The notes under the pieces were generated by a model, which ran no database searches, was not told the DNA's origin, and saw nothing but the letters and a program-made list of their open reading frames with translations. DNA of 64,000 nucleotides from Lentinula raphanica (lineage: Eukaryota > Basidiomycota > Agaricomycetes > Agaricales > Omphalotaceae): NCBI GenBank assembly GCA_027919835.1, contig JANVFP010000007.1, positions 806,001-870,000 on the forward strand, in the 5' to 3' direction. Below, piece by piece: positions 34,151-47,787 of this stretch; position 1 is the stretch's first letter; each line of letters begins with the position of its first letter. Both the position numbers and the translations under genes were made by a program.

Positions 34151-35563
34151 ATACGTACATACAGCCTCAGTTTGTACAAAAATCTAGTCAACTCCTTATC
34201 CTGTTCTCTAACGCTGAAGAACTTGAGTGAGACACGAAATTCCGCAAGGGCGGGAGTTTGGGAGAGAGAGAGAGACCGACGGGTGAGAAAGTAGTTGAGT
34301 GACATAAGCAAGAGCGGGAGGCGGGATTTCGGGAGGGAGATTCATAAGCGAGAGCGTTGGGCGGATGCTCGGGAATAGTGGACCGCCGATATTGGGCGCT
34401 GATACGGTTTCCATTAAGCGAGAGGTAACGAGCGGGTATTTGGGACAGCGGTGAAGTGACGGTGGGCGCTGTTGATGGGAAAACGGAATGACGGAGTTAA
34501 CGGGAATGTCCCGCTGGTTCCGAGACTTAAGTAAGAGGTCTATAGAGGACTCTGGACTCCTTCCTAAACAAAGAAATCTGAGAATTATTTGGGAATTATT
34601 GGAGATGTGCGGTAATAGCAGGAATCGGGGATACAAGCCTGACAACTCACATCAATATGTCAGGCTTATTGTCTTCGGTTGTTGTGATGTCGAGGTGTTC
34701 TTCATCTACTCTTTTGAGAAACCGACTTGTACTGTTTGTTGTGGAGGATAGCGAAGATGGAAAGGTGAAGACCACCACTGGAGACTAAATAAACCATACA
34801 CGACTACAGGATGCTGGGTGTATTGTGAAAAGGGATCTAGTCACTGAAGAGGACGAGCGTCGTTGAGCACAGAGGACGGCATCCAGTCAGTCGACACATG
34901 CAGACACTAGGGGCGGAGCATAATTTTACAGGTCGGGAAAGTTAGAATAAAAAAGTCGATTGACGCTCGAAGTTTTTACCCGATTCCCTGCCATAAATAG
35001 CACATAGTACGCGCTTTATATATAATCTTTCCCATTGATAATGGATGCTGTTTTGCGGCTTGAATATTGGGCCATGTTTCACCCTTTGAAGATCTTCTTT
35101 CACCTCAAAAATTGATACTCTTTCGCATTAATTCAATAAACCCTTTGACATTGATTATAGATTATCTTTCACATTAATCGTAGATTATCTTTCGCACCAA
35201 ATCAAGCTAATCTATAACGCCCGCGTTTTTTTCGATTTTTCCATCGCGAAAGTGATTGCCCGGTTTTTTTAGGCGCTGGCCCATATAAGGCAGCTCTAGT
35301 GCCCAGCACAATAACTCTCGTGGAGAAACACAGAAGAGAGGCGAAGGATTCGTACCATTCGCGGTTGAAGTTGGAGGTGTCGTTACTCGTTGTGCAGGAT
35401 GCCGCGGGAAGACTTGATAGGGAGAAGGTTGAGATATGGGAAATATTAATGCAAGCTCGGGTGGGGTACCGCTGATGACAAAAGTGAAGTGCCTCGTATA
35501 GGCAAGGACACTAAGAAGAACGAACGGTGAACGAGGTAGCAAACGTCATTTATTTCAACATTT
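34151..35563. other. Gene-poor stretch between the HMG-like and acidic hypothetical genes
   Basis: The first part (about 34200-34520) is purine-rich with repeated AAGCGAGAG-like words. At 34635-34667 AAGCCTGACA pairs with TGTCAGGCTT across a 13-nt loop. At 35150-35200 the phrase TAGATTATCTTTC is repeated. Short open frames here have no recognisable content. Nothing is supported as a gene. Confidence 0.5.
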
Positions 35564-38500
35564 CTAGCTGGTATACATGCTCAAATCAATGCCCCTCAGC
35601 TCGAAATCCTGTTCACCCACATACTTTGCCTGTTTGAGTTCCGACATCTGTTTGAGGTAGTTTTCATCAAAGAAGGACCGAGGCGGGCTTCCTGGTAAAG
35701 GCTTTGCATCTAGGATCACCTCAAATTCTACGCTTCTTGACCCTTCCACTCTGAATGAAAAGGAACTTCTCAAAGCCCGGTAACGTGTCCAGCCAGTGAA
35801 GCACATTCGCCAAGTATGGATTGCGGAAGGGAATGGTCATGGTGAGTTTCACGGCTTCCTCTATTATCATGCCTTGCCCGTTCGTCACTGTATCAACACC
35901 ATCCTCATCCTCAGACATCCCGCCTGGTTTGAGTTTTCCAACCAGTCGCAGTAGGTACTGGAAAAGTTGTACGCCTTCATGATCCTCTCTTTCTTGGGAT
36001 ACTTGAATCATGATAGCGCAAATCTCGCTGCGAGTACGCCATTTCTGAGTGACAAATAGGTTTCAGACAGATCACTAATATATGGAAAGCCCCTACCACA
36101 TGACGGAAATTGGTTTCTCCGTTCATCTTGATTTTCACTTCATACTCGGACACTAGCCGTTCATGTATCTGCTGTGCGCTCTCCATTTGACCTTCTATTG
36201 TGCGGGGAATAGACTTGATTGCTGCCAGGAAGATGCGATACAAGCGTTCGCTTAGAAGGGAAATCCAGTCTATTTTGCGTTTACCGAACTGATTGTCCTT
36301 GGTTTCAGATATGATAGCCTGTGCTGTTTTGACTAGATTCATGAGCAATTGTTCATTCCAAAGCAGTGTAGCTAGGCCTTGAGTGGTGGTTTCATGTTTG
36401 TCAATCCATGTACAATGGATACCGGGCCCGTGTTGTAAGGGATCGTTTGAAAATTCCTCCAGTCGTTGGTCCGAAACACTGGGGCGAACAAATGCTTTGA
36501 AATTTCTGCGCACTCCGAGAACGAGACGTCTTCCAAGTTTCTTAGAGATGGAGTCGCCAATCAGAAAATATGTGTGTGTAGACCACAATGGACTTACATT
36601 GATTTCACGTTTCTGCTGTATAGTTTGCCAAGATTTGCAGACGCCTTTTCGCTTGTAACGAGCGGCAGTATGGCTGACGTTACTCTCCATGAAATCATCT
36701 TCTGATTCTGAAGACCACAGGATACTGTGAAGCTTTTGTAAAAAGACCTGATGAGTTATCCAGGAGCTTTTGAAAATAGTTGTGACGACACAGAGGGGGC
36801 TCCGGAAATGGCTCCGGGGGGTGGGCATGCCTGTCACCACCTGTCACATCTGACCTATATTTACTGTTTTGGGTAATTAATAATTATCCAGATATTAAAT
36901 AAGCGGTACATTTGTAAAAAATCCTGATAAACTATAAAAATTCAAAAAAACCCAAAAAAACCTAATTAGGTCAAATCGGGGTATGTAAACAAAATAGCCT
37001 TATATGGTAAAAAATGCTGTAGGATCTATCTAGGTGCTAAAAATAGCCAAAAAAAATTACTAAAAATGCTAAAAATATGTAGGGATGGTATATAGCCTAT
37101 TGCAGATCCAGGCATCCGAAAATTACCAAAAAAGGAAATTTTTGATGATGATGTCATCTTGTAGCAAAAAATCTGAAAAAAATCCTAAAAATAGTCAAAA
37201 AATTCAGGGGTGCCTTGTTGGCCCTGAAAATGCAAAATAAAAAAAAATACGCGACAAGTGTAAAAATTTTTGTTACTCCAAATCATACCAAATCCACTAT
37301 ATAGTCAGTATATATAATGTATATGCTATATTTAGCATCCTAGTACCCTCATTGGGCTAAAAATAGAACTTAATCTCATCTGGTAGCAAAAAATCTGAAA
37401 AAATCATAAAAAATACTCAAAAAATTTAGGGGTGCCTCATTGGCCCTGAAAATGCAAAATAAAAAAATTTACACGATACAATTGAAAAACAACATCATTC
37501 CAAATCTTATCAAATTTACTATATAGTCAGTATATATTATGTATATACTATTTATAGCATCCCTAGTACCCTCAATCACTTATATCACTCAAGAATCCTA
37601 CCAAACTGACAACATTGAGTAAATGTAATGTACATGGTATTTTTAGCACACCTAGTACCCTTAAAAACTCAGAACAATTTATATCACTCAATATGTTCAG
37701 TATACTTAGTACTCATCACATTTAACACACTAAAACTCGGAACAGTACTTATATGTATCATACTTAACACAGTTGGCAATGAAAATACTCAAAACAGTGT
37801 TATCAGTCACTATACTTAACACACTTAACAGTCAAAAAGTCGGAATAATGTTACTTGATATACATAACACACTCATTGTTATACTACAACACACTTATAA
37901 CAACGAGTTTTGGGCGCTTATGGGTGCTTATTTGGTATTTTTGAGTTGAAATTCTTTAATAGCACACTCAATAATTTTTGTGTGGGGTTTATACTGTGTA
38001 AGGATGTTGTTTATATCATACTACACTTGATACAATTTGGAGAACTCAAGATTACAGCCTGTGGGGCTGGCTATATTGTGATCTTTTGTGATATAATAGT
38101 GTTTTATGTAAATGACAGTGCATACACCCATGTTATGAAGTCAAACTGCGACTGGGTCATGGAAAGAGTCATCCTACAACCTATTCCATGCTAACTCTAT
38201 GTGATACAGCCAAGAGATCTGTAATGGGGGTCATTGAATATGACATCTATTGTTACATGTAGGTGTAGACATCTATAGTGTACATGAAACATGTACATAT
38301 ATATCACAGAGTCCAATAGTCATAGTGAGTATCTGAACCATGTCCAGACACTTCTAGTAGACTGTAGGAGTCATTCCTTCATAAACCACTATCAGTATAC
38401 TTGCATTACATGGACATATTTTTTGATTTTGCATTTTCAGGGCCAACAAGGCACCCCTGAATTTTTTGACTATTTTTAGGATTTTTCTCAGATTTTTTGC

Positions 38501-39360
38501 TACAAGATAACATCATCATCAAAAATTTCCTTTTTTGGTAATTTTTGGATGCCTAGATCTGCAATAGGCTATATACCATTCCTACATATTTTTAGCATTT
38601 TTAGTAATTTTTTTTGGCTATTTTTAGCACCTAGATAGATCCTACAGCATTTTTTACCATATAAGGCTATTTTGTTTACATACCCCGATTTGACCTAATT
38701 AGGTTTTTTTGGGTTTTTTTGAATTTTTATAGTTTATCAGGATTTTTTACAAATGTACCGCTTATTTAATATCTGGATAATTATTAATTACCCAAAACAG
38801 TAAATATAGGTCAGATGTGACAGGTGGTGACAGGCATGCCCACCCCCCGGAGCCATTTCCGGAGCCCCCTCTGTGTCGTCACAACTATTTTCAAAAGCTC
38901 CTGGATAACTCATCAGGTCTTTTTACAAAAGCTTTACAGTATCAGCTGTGAAGACGACTCTGATGATTCAGAGTCGGAATCACTTGAGTACATAGCAGCA
39001 GCCTTGCCCTTGCCCTTGCCCTTGCCCTTGCCTCTGCCTCTGAAACGCTATAAAGAGAGATCAATCAGAGTCTATACCAACCCATGCTGGTATTGAATAT
39101 ACTGACTGGACCTGTGTCATCCTCGGTATCGGAACCAGAATCTAAAAACATCCTTCGCTTCACCTTGAAAAGCAGTCAGTAAGTAAGCAGGCTGATACTG
39201 ATGCTATGCATCAATCCTACATAAGGTGAATATATCCGTGCTGTTCCCCATCCTGTATGTCTGGAATGGGAATGTCTTCCTGCTGAGCTACTTCCCGCTG
39301 TTTCAGCAGCATCCTGCTCAGGTCCAGATGACGTTCCTGTTCCAGAAGCCTGAGTGGTAG
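35564..39360 (-). pseudogene. Acidic hypothetical protein (GMSEDEDG family), split by E4 and a frame break
   Basis: The amino-terminal part, right of E4, includes RLLEQERHLDLSRMLLKQRE (about 39250-39360) and RGRGKGKGKGKGKAAA followed by a Ser/Asp run. E4 splits this run. Beyond it the frame resumes with EDDFMESNVSHTAARYKRK. The next exon, after a 50-nt intron near 36050-36098, has GMSEDEDGVDT and FRNPYLANVLHWLD. The final block, PLPGSPPRSFFDENYLKQM to 35564, is in another frame with no plausible intron between, so a frameshift lies near 35740. This is a recurrent unknown family in Agaricomycetes, as I recall it. Function unknown. Confidence 0.6.
36716..38948. mobile_element. Giant palindromic element E4, 2233 bp, right arm internally deleted
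   Basis: Ends CACAGGATACTGTGAAGC on the left and, reversed, CAGCTGATACTGTAAAGC on the right. The 7-bp duplication TGAAGAC flanks it (36709-36715, 38949-38955). The left arm and centre match the E3 type. The inner right arm is missing: at about 38411 the centre joins directly to the TTTTGCATTTTCAGGGCCAA module. Removing it with one TGAAGAC rejoins a Ser/Glu-rich reading frame. Confidence 0.87.
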
Positions 39361-39485
39361 GTTTCTGTACAGAATATAAGATCAGACTGAGATTGAATCG
39401 TCAAAGGAACGTGGTCCTTACCAAGGGCCCTCCCAACTTGTACGAAGGGAAGCATTCTTTAGCGTATCGTAGCTCGGCATTTATA

Positions 39486-41915
39486 TCAGCGCAAGATAAT
39501 GCTCGATTTTTTCCTCTCATTGTGAAACCGAAAGCATTGCTCGCGGATTGCACGCGGAGGTCTTCCTACATGACAGTAAGTCCCCTGACCCTGTTTGTAC
39601 TGTTTCTCAGCAAAATGCACCTTTAATTGATCGCGTTCTGCTTTCAAGTTGGAGATCTGTGCACGTAAGCCTGGTATCTCTGTTGCCTGGGCGCCCGCTT
39701 GTGTACTTGACTAGGACCAAAATGAAGTAGTTTCTTTTAAACCAGGGAAGATGACGCACTTTGAGAGTATCACGTTCGCTCATCAAACTTGTGATAGATT
39801 GTTGTAATTCTTTGATTTTATTGTCGTTCTGCGTGTTCATGGAGAGTTGTTGATCATACTGTTTTCGTAGCTGGTCCAAAGACTGCTGCAATTCCATGAT
39901 TCTCTGATCAGGAGCCTGAGACGACTTGGGGCGAATTCAGTGAGGTCGAATGGGCAGCGAATGAACAGAAAAAACTACCTTGTATTGAATGAATTCTTGT
40001 TTCAACTGCTCTAGTTTATTGTTGAGGATAGAGACAACACTGCGCTCGGCTTCAAGAGAGGTCTGCATCATATATAGTGTTCAGCAATATGCCTTTGCAA
40101 TAGTCTGAACGAACCTGTAGAGTATTACGTTCTGTCCTCAGTGCTTCTATCTCAGCTTGGTTTGGTCCAGAGGCCTTGGATTATCTTAAGAAATTTGCTT
40201 TATCAGGAACACAACACGATAGATTACCGTTTCTTTCAAAGCCTTGATTTCAGCTATTTTGGCCGAAAGTTTATTCTATGGCACGATTAAGCCCGGAACA
40301 GCATGATGTAGAGATAGTGAGACCGGTGGCGAACCTTTATGAGTTTGTAATCCGCATCCAGCCCATCAAACAGAACCTAATAAGAGACGGTTAGATTGGG
40401 AACATACAGAAACCAAAATAAGCACTAAGCACTGTAGAAACTGTTTCCAAGTGTAATTTGCGTATCTGTTCTTTCTGATCCTCGATCATCTTGCGCTGTA
40501 TCTGACAATCCCTCGAAAGGGTTTCCACTTTCTTCTTGAGCAAATCGGGGCTCCCAGCTGACGACTAGGGCAGCGATAAGATGTGTACCAATATGAAAGA
40601 GAGCTTCTCACCTTGAATGCACGTAATTCCTCCAGCTCTTTCTTGTCCGCTTCAGCTTGTTTCTGGGAAGTCTCGAGGTCGGCTATAGCATATCAAAAAC
40701 AATCGACATTTTACTGACCTTTAAAGTTGTAGTGGTCGCCTCAAGCTCATGTTGGGTCTGTCCTTGAGCAGAAGCGGCTGACTGAAGCTGCTCGATCTTG
40801 CTGTTCATTGTGACCGAGAGCGCCTTGAAAGGCGTTAGACAACTCCGGTGATGAAGGATGTTGGGTTACTAACTTTATTTGTATCGTTTAAGCTTGTCCG
40901 CTCCTTCTCCAGATCCTCTTTGTCTCGTTTCAGCGCTAGCACAGTCTTATCGAGTTTTGTTTTCTGTTCTTGCAAGGTTTTCACGGTTTCCGTAAGTTTG
41001 CTCAGTTCATCTTGTTTCTGAACAAGCTGGGACGATGTCTGTGCAAGGTTCAACTTCAAGAAGGTTTCATAAGTTGATCTAACACATAGTGAGGATAGAT
41101 GAGTACCTCTTTGTCTTTGCACTTGGCTTCAGCAAGCTCTAAGCTTTCACGGAGTTTCCGACACTGAGTTTCCAATTCGACAATCTGAGATGCACACTGC
41201 GCAAACTCCTATGAATCATATTTTGAGAACCAGAGAGTGCGTGGTCATGAGAACAAGAGACGAACCGCACTCTTAAGCCTGAGTGATTGTAGTTCGGCAG
41301 AGCTTGTCTGCTCAGCCTCAATGTGTGCCTTGTCAATGGTCAGAGATCCGTGGGAAGGCCAAAGCGATTGAGAGAATACCTCGTTTGCATTCTCAAGATC
41401 TCTATTGGATTGTTCTAACCTAGCTAGTTCGTTCTCGAGGCGAAGTACTTTGTCTTGCAAATCGGTTCCTTGAGCACCATCCCGCTCAAGACTCTGAAAA
41501 GGGCAGTGTTGTTAGAGCAACACAACAATTTCAAAATGATTGAAGACATACCTCCTTCTCGTTCTCAAGATTCCTATTGCTTCATTCCAAATCAGCTACA
41601 GTTTTCTCCAAGGACACATTCTTCTCTTTCACAACCTCTAGTTCACTGGTCATGGATGACTTGAACAAGGAAGCATGGGTGATCAGCAGAATCAAGATCA
41701 AAACGCTCACATACCTGCTTAGTCTGTGCTAAGTTTCTGGTGCGCTCCAGATCTACATGAAGCTCTTGCGCTTTTGTCTTTGCTTGTTTCAGATCTTCGC
41801 GAACCCGGGTCAACTCGTCATCCTTGGTCTTTTGAACACGGACAGCTTCTTCCAGCTTGTTCTTAAACACGGTCTTGGCTCCTTCTAGTTCGGCAATAGT
41901 GTTCTTGAATACTGC
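39486..41915 (-). pseudogene. Coiled-coil gene, C-terminal exons
   Basis: Many small exons separated by introns of about 50-60 nt encode heptad-rich helices such as MELQQSLDQLRKQYDQQLSM, KLTETVKTLQEQKTKLDKTV and LRLENELARLEQSNRDLENA. It has the look of a long rod-like coiled-coil protein. The last readable frame ends near 39486, but the exact terminus is uncertain. The 5' remainder is at 53703-55656, beyond the inserted Gypsy element. No known domain was recognised; a structural or transposon-associated role cannot be told apart. Confidence 0.6.
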
Positions 41916-41920
41916 TTTGG

Positions 41921-42507
41921 TGTTACGACCATAATCCTCGGAGCTCCGTCGGAGCTTCACTCGGCGATTGGACTTAGAGATTTCCTGAATCTCTCCAGTT
42001 ATGCCTAGCAGTGTCCGCCTTGTCCCTCCTTCCGATTCCGTCGGCGCATCGGTCTGGTCTTATACTTGATTATGATCTTATTGTTTTATTCTCTGACAGC
42101 TCAGCTGACCTTTATATTGATTTACTTTACAATAGCTTATTGTCTTTCTCACCTCCGATGCTGTAGTACCGAGATGTGTATCGTCTTATTGTACTTTAGA
42201 TTAGACTGACTATCCGTACAGTATATAAGGAGCCTGTACATACTTACATACCTCAGTTTTAATATCAACTTGGATTACCTCGTTAACGTTAACACTCACC
42301 TCTGTGCTCTCGGTGTCGTCTTGGTCGTTGATCACCGCCGACTCCGAACCTCCGTCGGACTTCGTACTCGTTGTACTCGTCCTCCTCTGCTCTCTTGGTT
42401 GAACACGGTAACGTGGCGAGGGTGTTGCTCAATAACAACACTAACGTTCAACAATCCTCTGTGTCTCTGATCGGAGCTCCGACTCCGTCGGTGGCACGGT
42501 CCTAACA
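41921..42507 (+). repeat. 5' LTR of G3
   Basis: 587 bp, starting TGTTACGACC and ending GGTCCTAACA. TATATAAGG at 42222-42230 is a likely TATA box. Sequence just after the LTR (GTATATTAAAACTTATCTC) shows no standard TGG tRNA primer-binding start, so the priming mechanism is not evident. Confidence 0.95.
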
Positions 42508-42558
42508 GTATATTAAAACTTATCTCGTCAACGTTGCACTGATTCATCTCTATTCCAT

Positions 42559-44313
42559 ATGGATCGCACTCAACGAACACTACGGGCTCAAACTCGTGCT
42601 GCTCGTCGACCTCGTACCCCTTCTCCCACTCGGGATGAAGAAAATCCTTTTGTCGCAAATGCTCAGGCTTTGACGGCTTTCAACGAATCTATCTCTGCAG
42701 TTGGTAACCGGAGACCGCGCATTTCTGCGTTCGGTCCCGCTCCTGTTCCTCTTCCGACGGTTACTACTGAAAATGTTCGCGGTGTTTCGGAATCTACGGA
42801 GTATGTCTATCAGACTGCTATTCTGCCTAGTGGTGAACACGTTCGTGTATTAACTCCGAAAGCTAAACGGGTTATCGAAGGTGAACCTGTTCCTCCACTA
42901 CAACCACCTCCTACTCCGTCTCGTGCAGCTGCTAGACCTACCCAAGTTCCTTCTCTACCGGGACATTCGCAAGGTAGTCATCATTCCAGAGATCCGGAAC
43001 CTCGACGTGATCCTCCGTCGGATCCGCCGGGCTTTCCGCCAGGTTTCCCTGGTGATGAACCGGATGATGAAGGACCTCCCGATGGCCCGAGACGTGATCC
43101 TCCTGAAGGTCCACCAGATGATGGTCCACCTGATGATGGTCCTCCTGAGGGTCCTCCCGGAGGCCCTGGCGACGATCGAGATCCTCCTGACCCACCTCCT
43201 AATCCACCTCCGTCGGTTCGAAGTCGCTCTTCGAGTTCTTCTCGTTCGTCAGATAACTTGGCTCTTAATGCCTTGATGTCCTTCAACGACACTCTTGCGG
43301 ATTTCACATCGGCCTTACGTCCGAAGGAGTCGGAATCGGACTCTGGAAAGACGAAGGTCAAAGATCCTGAACCATTTGATGGTTCTAACCCCCGAAAACT
43401 CAAATCTTTCCTGGTATCTTTGTCTTTGGTATTCATTGATCGTCCGAACTATTTCACTGATCAGCGGAAAATCAATTACGCCTTGTCATATTTGACCGGC
43501 GCTGCTCGTGAATGGTTTGAACCGGACATCTTGGATCCGAATGTCGAAGCTCTACCTGCTTGGACCACGTCATACGCTGCTTTAGTCCAGGAGCTGCAGG
43601 AAAACTTTGGTTTGTACGATGCGCAGGGCGAGTCCGAGGATAAACTCGGAACCCTTCGGATGCGCAACGACGAAAAGGTCGGAGCGTACAATATCAAGTT
43701 TAACACTCTGGCTGCTGCCTCCGGTTGGGATGTGAACGCTCTCCGATGGGCGTATCAGAAAGGACTAGCACCCCGACTCAAGGACGAAATAGCTCGTATG
43801 CCGGAACCTCGGACTCTTTCCGAATATCGGAGAGAAGTGTTACGGTTGGATAACCGTTATTGGCGCAGAGAAGAAGAGAAGAAGCGGGAAAGTCATCGGT
43901 TTTCGGAGCCTTCGGACCCAAAGAAAGGGAAGAAGGATGGCAAGAAACCGGTACCGTTTAATTCCTCTCAGAACTCTGGTGCTAATCAGTCCTCTTCGTC
44001 CTCTGGTTCGAACTTTAACAATCAAAAGAAGTTCGGTAATTCCAATAACAACAAAGGCAACTCTGGCAACAAGTTTCCGAAGAAATCGATCGCAGACAAC
44101 CTCGGCTCCGACGGCAAGCTCACTCCTGCGGAACGGGAACGTCGTAAGAAGTTTAATCTCTGTCTTTTCTGCGGACAAGGTGGTCATGTCCTTAAGGACT
44201 GTCCCCGGAAGAAGTCTAAAGAAAATGCTGCTAAAGGCAGAGCTGGCGTTCTCGAGGATGTAGCTGAAGAAGAAGAGATTCCGGACTCTCCGTCGGAGGA
44301 ACCGGAAAAATAG
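42559..44313 (+). CDS. gag: Gag polyprotein of G3
   Basis: Intact 584-codon Gag, nearly the same as in G1 and G2 but with scattered silent changes. ATG is 51 bp after the LTR. It has the Pro/Asp/Gly-rich spacer, capsid region (about 269-435) and zinc knuckle CX2CX4HX4C (cysteines 535, 538, 548; histidine 543). The stop TAG at 44311-44313 is followed after two bases by the hairpin. Confidence 0.93.
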   Translation: MDRTQRTLRAQTRAARRPRTPSPTRDEENPFVANAQALTAFNESISAVGNRRPRISAFGPAPVPLPTVTTENVRGVSESTEYVYQTAILPSGEHVRVLTPKAKRVIEGEPVPPLQPPPTPSRAAARPTQVPSLPGHSQGSHHSRDPEPRRDPPSDPPGFPPGFPGDEPDDEGPPDGPRRDPPEGPPDDGPPDDGPPEGPPGGPGDDRDPPDPPPNPPPSVRSRSSSSSRSSDNLALNALMSFNDTLADFTSALRPKESESDSGKTKVKDPEPFDGSNPRKLKSFLVSLSLVFIDRPNYFTDQRKINYALSYLTGAAREWFEPDILDPNVEALPAWTTSYAALVQELQENFGLYDAQGESEDKLGTLRMRNDEKVGAYNIKFNTLAAASGWDVNALRWAYQKGLAPRLKDEIARMPEPRTLSEYRREVLRLDNRYWRREEEKKRESHRFSEPSDPKKGKKDGKKPVPFNSSQNSGANQSSSSSGSNFNNQKKFGNSNNNKGNSGNKFPKKSIADNLGSDGKLTPAERERRKKFNLCLFCGQGGHVLKDCPRKKSKENAAKGRAGVLEDVAEEEEIPDSPSEEPEK

Positions 44314-44352
44314 TCCGCAACTCCTGTCCCTCTGCACGAAGCAGGAGTTGCG
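44304..44352 (+). promoter_or_regulatory. Candidate -1 ribosomal frameshift signal at the gag/pol junction
   Basis: GGAAAAATAG contains the last two gag codons (GAA AAA) and the stop. After a 5-nt spacer comes an 11-bp stem (44316-44326 with 44342-44352) and a 15-nt loop. The -1 frame is open from 44268 across the stop into protease. The heptamer G GAA AAA is not a textbook slippery site, because the first position would mispair, so the mechanism is inferred. Confidence 0.55.
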
Positions 44353-47300
44353 TTGACCTGGTTCGTGCTCTACCAGAGGTGCTAACTCTCAACGCGTCCG
44401 CTCTTTCTAATCTCGAGAAATCTTTCATCATACCTCTGTCTGCTAAAATCTCTACTATTACTTCTGATTACATTTCCATCTCTTTTGATTCTTTACTTGA
44501 TTCCGGTTCTACTGATTGTTTTATTGATACTTCATTTGTTCGCCAAAAAAGAATTCCGACAAAACCTATCCTTACTCCGATCAATCTCCGATTATTTGAT
44601 GGTTCACTTTCTCCGACTCCGATCTCGGAATACGTTTCGTTATCGGTAGTTTTTCCTTCAAACGAGCAACTACCTCTGGACTTTTATGTCACACCTTTGG
44701 ATTCTTCTTGTAAAGCAGTTTTAGGATATAGTTTTCTCTCCCGCTGCAATCCGTCGATTGACTGGGTAGCGAAAACAATTACAATCCGAACCACTGATCA
44801 AGTTTTATCACAGACGTCTTCTTCTGAGATACCCTCCGACGGATCGGAGGACTCAGAGAATCTTGATCCGACTCGATACCCTCGGTCACCTCCAGATGAT
44901 CCTCTTCCTACAAGAGCTGGTCGATCTGCCTTCACCTCCCGTTCTCGTTTGAAACCTCGTCCTCTTTCGGACAAATTTCCTTTCGAACCATTGTATACTT
45001 ATCCCTCCGTTGTTCAGATGGCTTCAAAATTGGAATACTCCGGAGTCGATATAGCCTTGGTCGGTGCTACGGTTTTTCATCATGCCTGCAAGATGTCTGG
45101 TATGGAACCCCTTCTACTCTACGCTGTACACTCCGAAGTGGCGGCTAGAGCCTCTCAACCAGCACCGCCGACGGCGACGTCGGACTCTAAATCTCCTCCT
45201 ATTCCTGAAGCTTATCGGGATTTCGCTGATGTCTTCGACGAAGTCGAGTCAGAAGTGCTCCCAGAACATAGGTCTTACGACCTGAAGATTGATCTGGAGG
45301 AAGGTGCGGAACCTCCGATCGGAAGAATTTACCCTCTCTCCCCTCGTGAGCTGGAAGCTCTACGAGAATTTATCGACAAACAGTTGGTTAGCGGAGCTAT
45401 TCGTCCTTCGACTTCTCCTCATGGAGCTCCTGTTCTCTTCGTTCCGAAGAAGGATGGCTCTCTCCGACTTTGCGTCGACTTCCGAGGACTAAACCGCATC
45501 ACCAAAAAAGATCGGTATCCTCTCCCACTCATTTCCGATTTGCTTGACGCCCCGAAGAAAGCGAAAATCTATACGAAGTTGGACCTCGCTCATGCTTATC
45601 ATCTCGTTCGGATCGCCGACGGAGACGAATGGAAGACCACATTCCGAACCCGATATGGCTCTTTTGAATGGCTGGTCATGCCGTTTGGTCTCACCAATGC
45701 TCCTGCTGCGTTTCAACGTTTCGTCAATGATATCTTTGCTGACTTACTCGATGTCTGTGTTATAGTCTATCTTGACGATATCCTCATCTACTCCGACGAT
45801 CCGACGGCGCATGAGGAGCATGTCAAAGAGGTTCTTCGACGTCTTCGCAAACACAAACTTTTCTGCAATCCGGCGAAATGTGAATTCGGAATTGATACGG
45901 TTGAATATCTTGGGTATATTCTTTCCCCCGACGGACTTTCCATGGCCGAGGACAAAATCAAGGCTATTATCGATTAGCCGACGCCAAGGAAGGTTAAGGA
46001 CATCCAGTCCTTCCTAGGTTTTGCGAATTTCTATCGTCGTTTTATTCACAATTACAGTGATATCGTAGTTCCGATAAACCGACTCACTCGGAAAGATACT
46101 CCATGGGTCTGGACTTCGGAATGTCAAGATTCCTTCGATAAGCTTAAGCACGCTTTCACTCATGCCCCTATTCTTTCTCATTGGGAACCTGATAAACCTC
46201 TTATTGTCGAAACAGATGCGTCGGATTATGCTCTAGCAGCTATCCTATCCATCGTCGGCGCCGATGGAGAAATTCATCCGGTGGCCTTCCTTTCTCGCAC
46301 TTTCCATTCTGCCGAATTGAACTATGACACTCATGACAAGGAATTGCTAGCTATTTTCGAAGCTTTTAAAGCTTGGCGGCATTACCTTGAAGGTTCGGGC
46401 ACTCCGATCGACGTCGTTACTGATCACAAGAATCTGGAGTATTTCTCCACTACGAAGATTCTTACCCGACGGCAGGTCCGATGGTCCGAATACCTTCACC
46501 AGTTCAACTTCGTTATCCGTTTCCGTCCTGGAAAACTTGGTGCGAAACCTGACGCTATGACTAGACGATGGGACGTCTATCCCAAAGAGGGGGATATCGG
46601 CTACGCGCAAGTTAATCCTCACAATTTTAGACCCATATTCACTAATGATCAACTCACTACATCACTTCGTGCTACCTTCCTTGAAGGTCCTGTTCTTCGA
46701 GCGTCGGTTGTTATGGACTTTGAAGCAGTTCATCAATCGATCCGAGAACACTATTCCTCCGACGGCGAAGCGATGGCGGGATTGAAGTTGGTCGATGATC
46801 CTTCTAACCTCCGATGGACTATGGGTTTAGATGGTCTCTTGCGTCTGGATGGTCGAATCTACGTTCCGAACTTCGGAGATCTCAGGTTGCAGATCCTCCG
46901 ATTCTTTCATGATCATCCTCTGTCTGGCCACTTTGGTCAGAATCGGACTCTCGAAGCTGTACGTCGTCAATATACTTGGCCAAAGGTACGAGAATTCGTT
47001 AAGGACTATGTCTCGTCTTGTACGATTTGTGGTCGGAATAAACCCCGTCGGCATCGTCCCTACGGACTTCTCAAACCTCTCCCTGTGCCTTCTCGTCCTT
47101 GGGATTCAATCTCAATGGATTTCATCGAACAACTTCCGGACTCCGACGGCTACACAGCTATCTTGGTCGTAGTCGACCGTGCTTCCAAACAAGCTATCTT
47201 TATTGCCTGTGACGACAAAATCACCTCCGAACAATTGGCGCAACTTTTCGTTATTCATGTCTTCTCTAAACACGGTGTTCCGAATCATGTTACCTCCGAC

Positions 47301-47787
47301 CGAGGATCGGAATTCGTTTCGGCGTTTTTCCGAGCTTTAGGTCAAGCTTTGTCGATGGAATTACACTATACGTCTGGTTATCATCCGGAAGCTGATGGTC
47401 AAACCGAACGAGTAAACCAAACTCTGGAGCAGTACATCCGGATCTATTGTTCTTATCAACAGGACGATTGGTCATTCCTTCTTCCGATTGCGGAATTTGC
47501 TTATAACAACGCTCCTAACGCTTCCACTGGTCTTACTCCGTTCTTTGCTAACAAAGGCTACCATCCGAACATCACAGTCCGACCGGAGATTGATATTCGC
47601 TCCGACTTAGCCAAGGATTTCGTTGTTAATCTTGATGAGCTTCATACTTTTCTACGTGATGAAATCACTAATGCTCAAAAGAAATACAAGGAACAGGCTG
47701 ATCGAAAACGAATTCCTCCGCCGGAGTTCTCCGTCGGATCGGAAGTCTTCGTTCTAGCAAAATACATTAGATCCACTCGACCTACAG

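Noticed and set aside
34200..34660. Possible tRNA or small RNA gene in the purine-rich stretch
   Set aside because: No cloverleaf with TTCGA-type box B was found; only a simple 10-bp hairpin at 34635-34667.
42508..42530. tRNA primer-binding site after the 5' LTR
   Set aside because: The sequence does not begin with TGG and matches no tRNA 3' end that I could recognise; another priming mode cannot be decided by eye.
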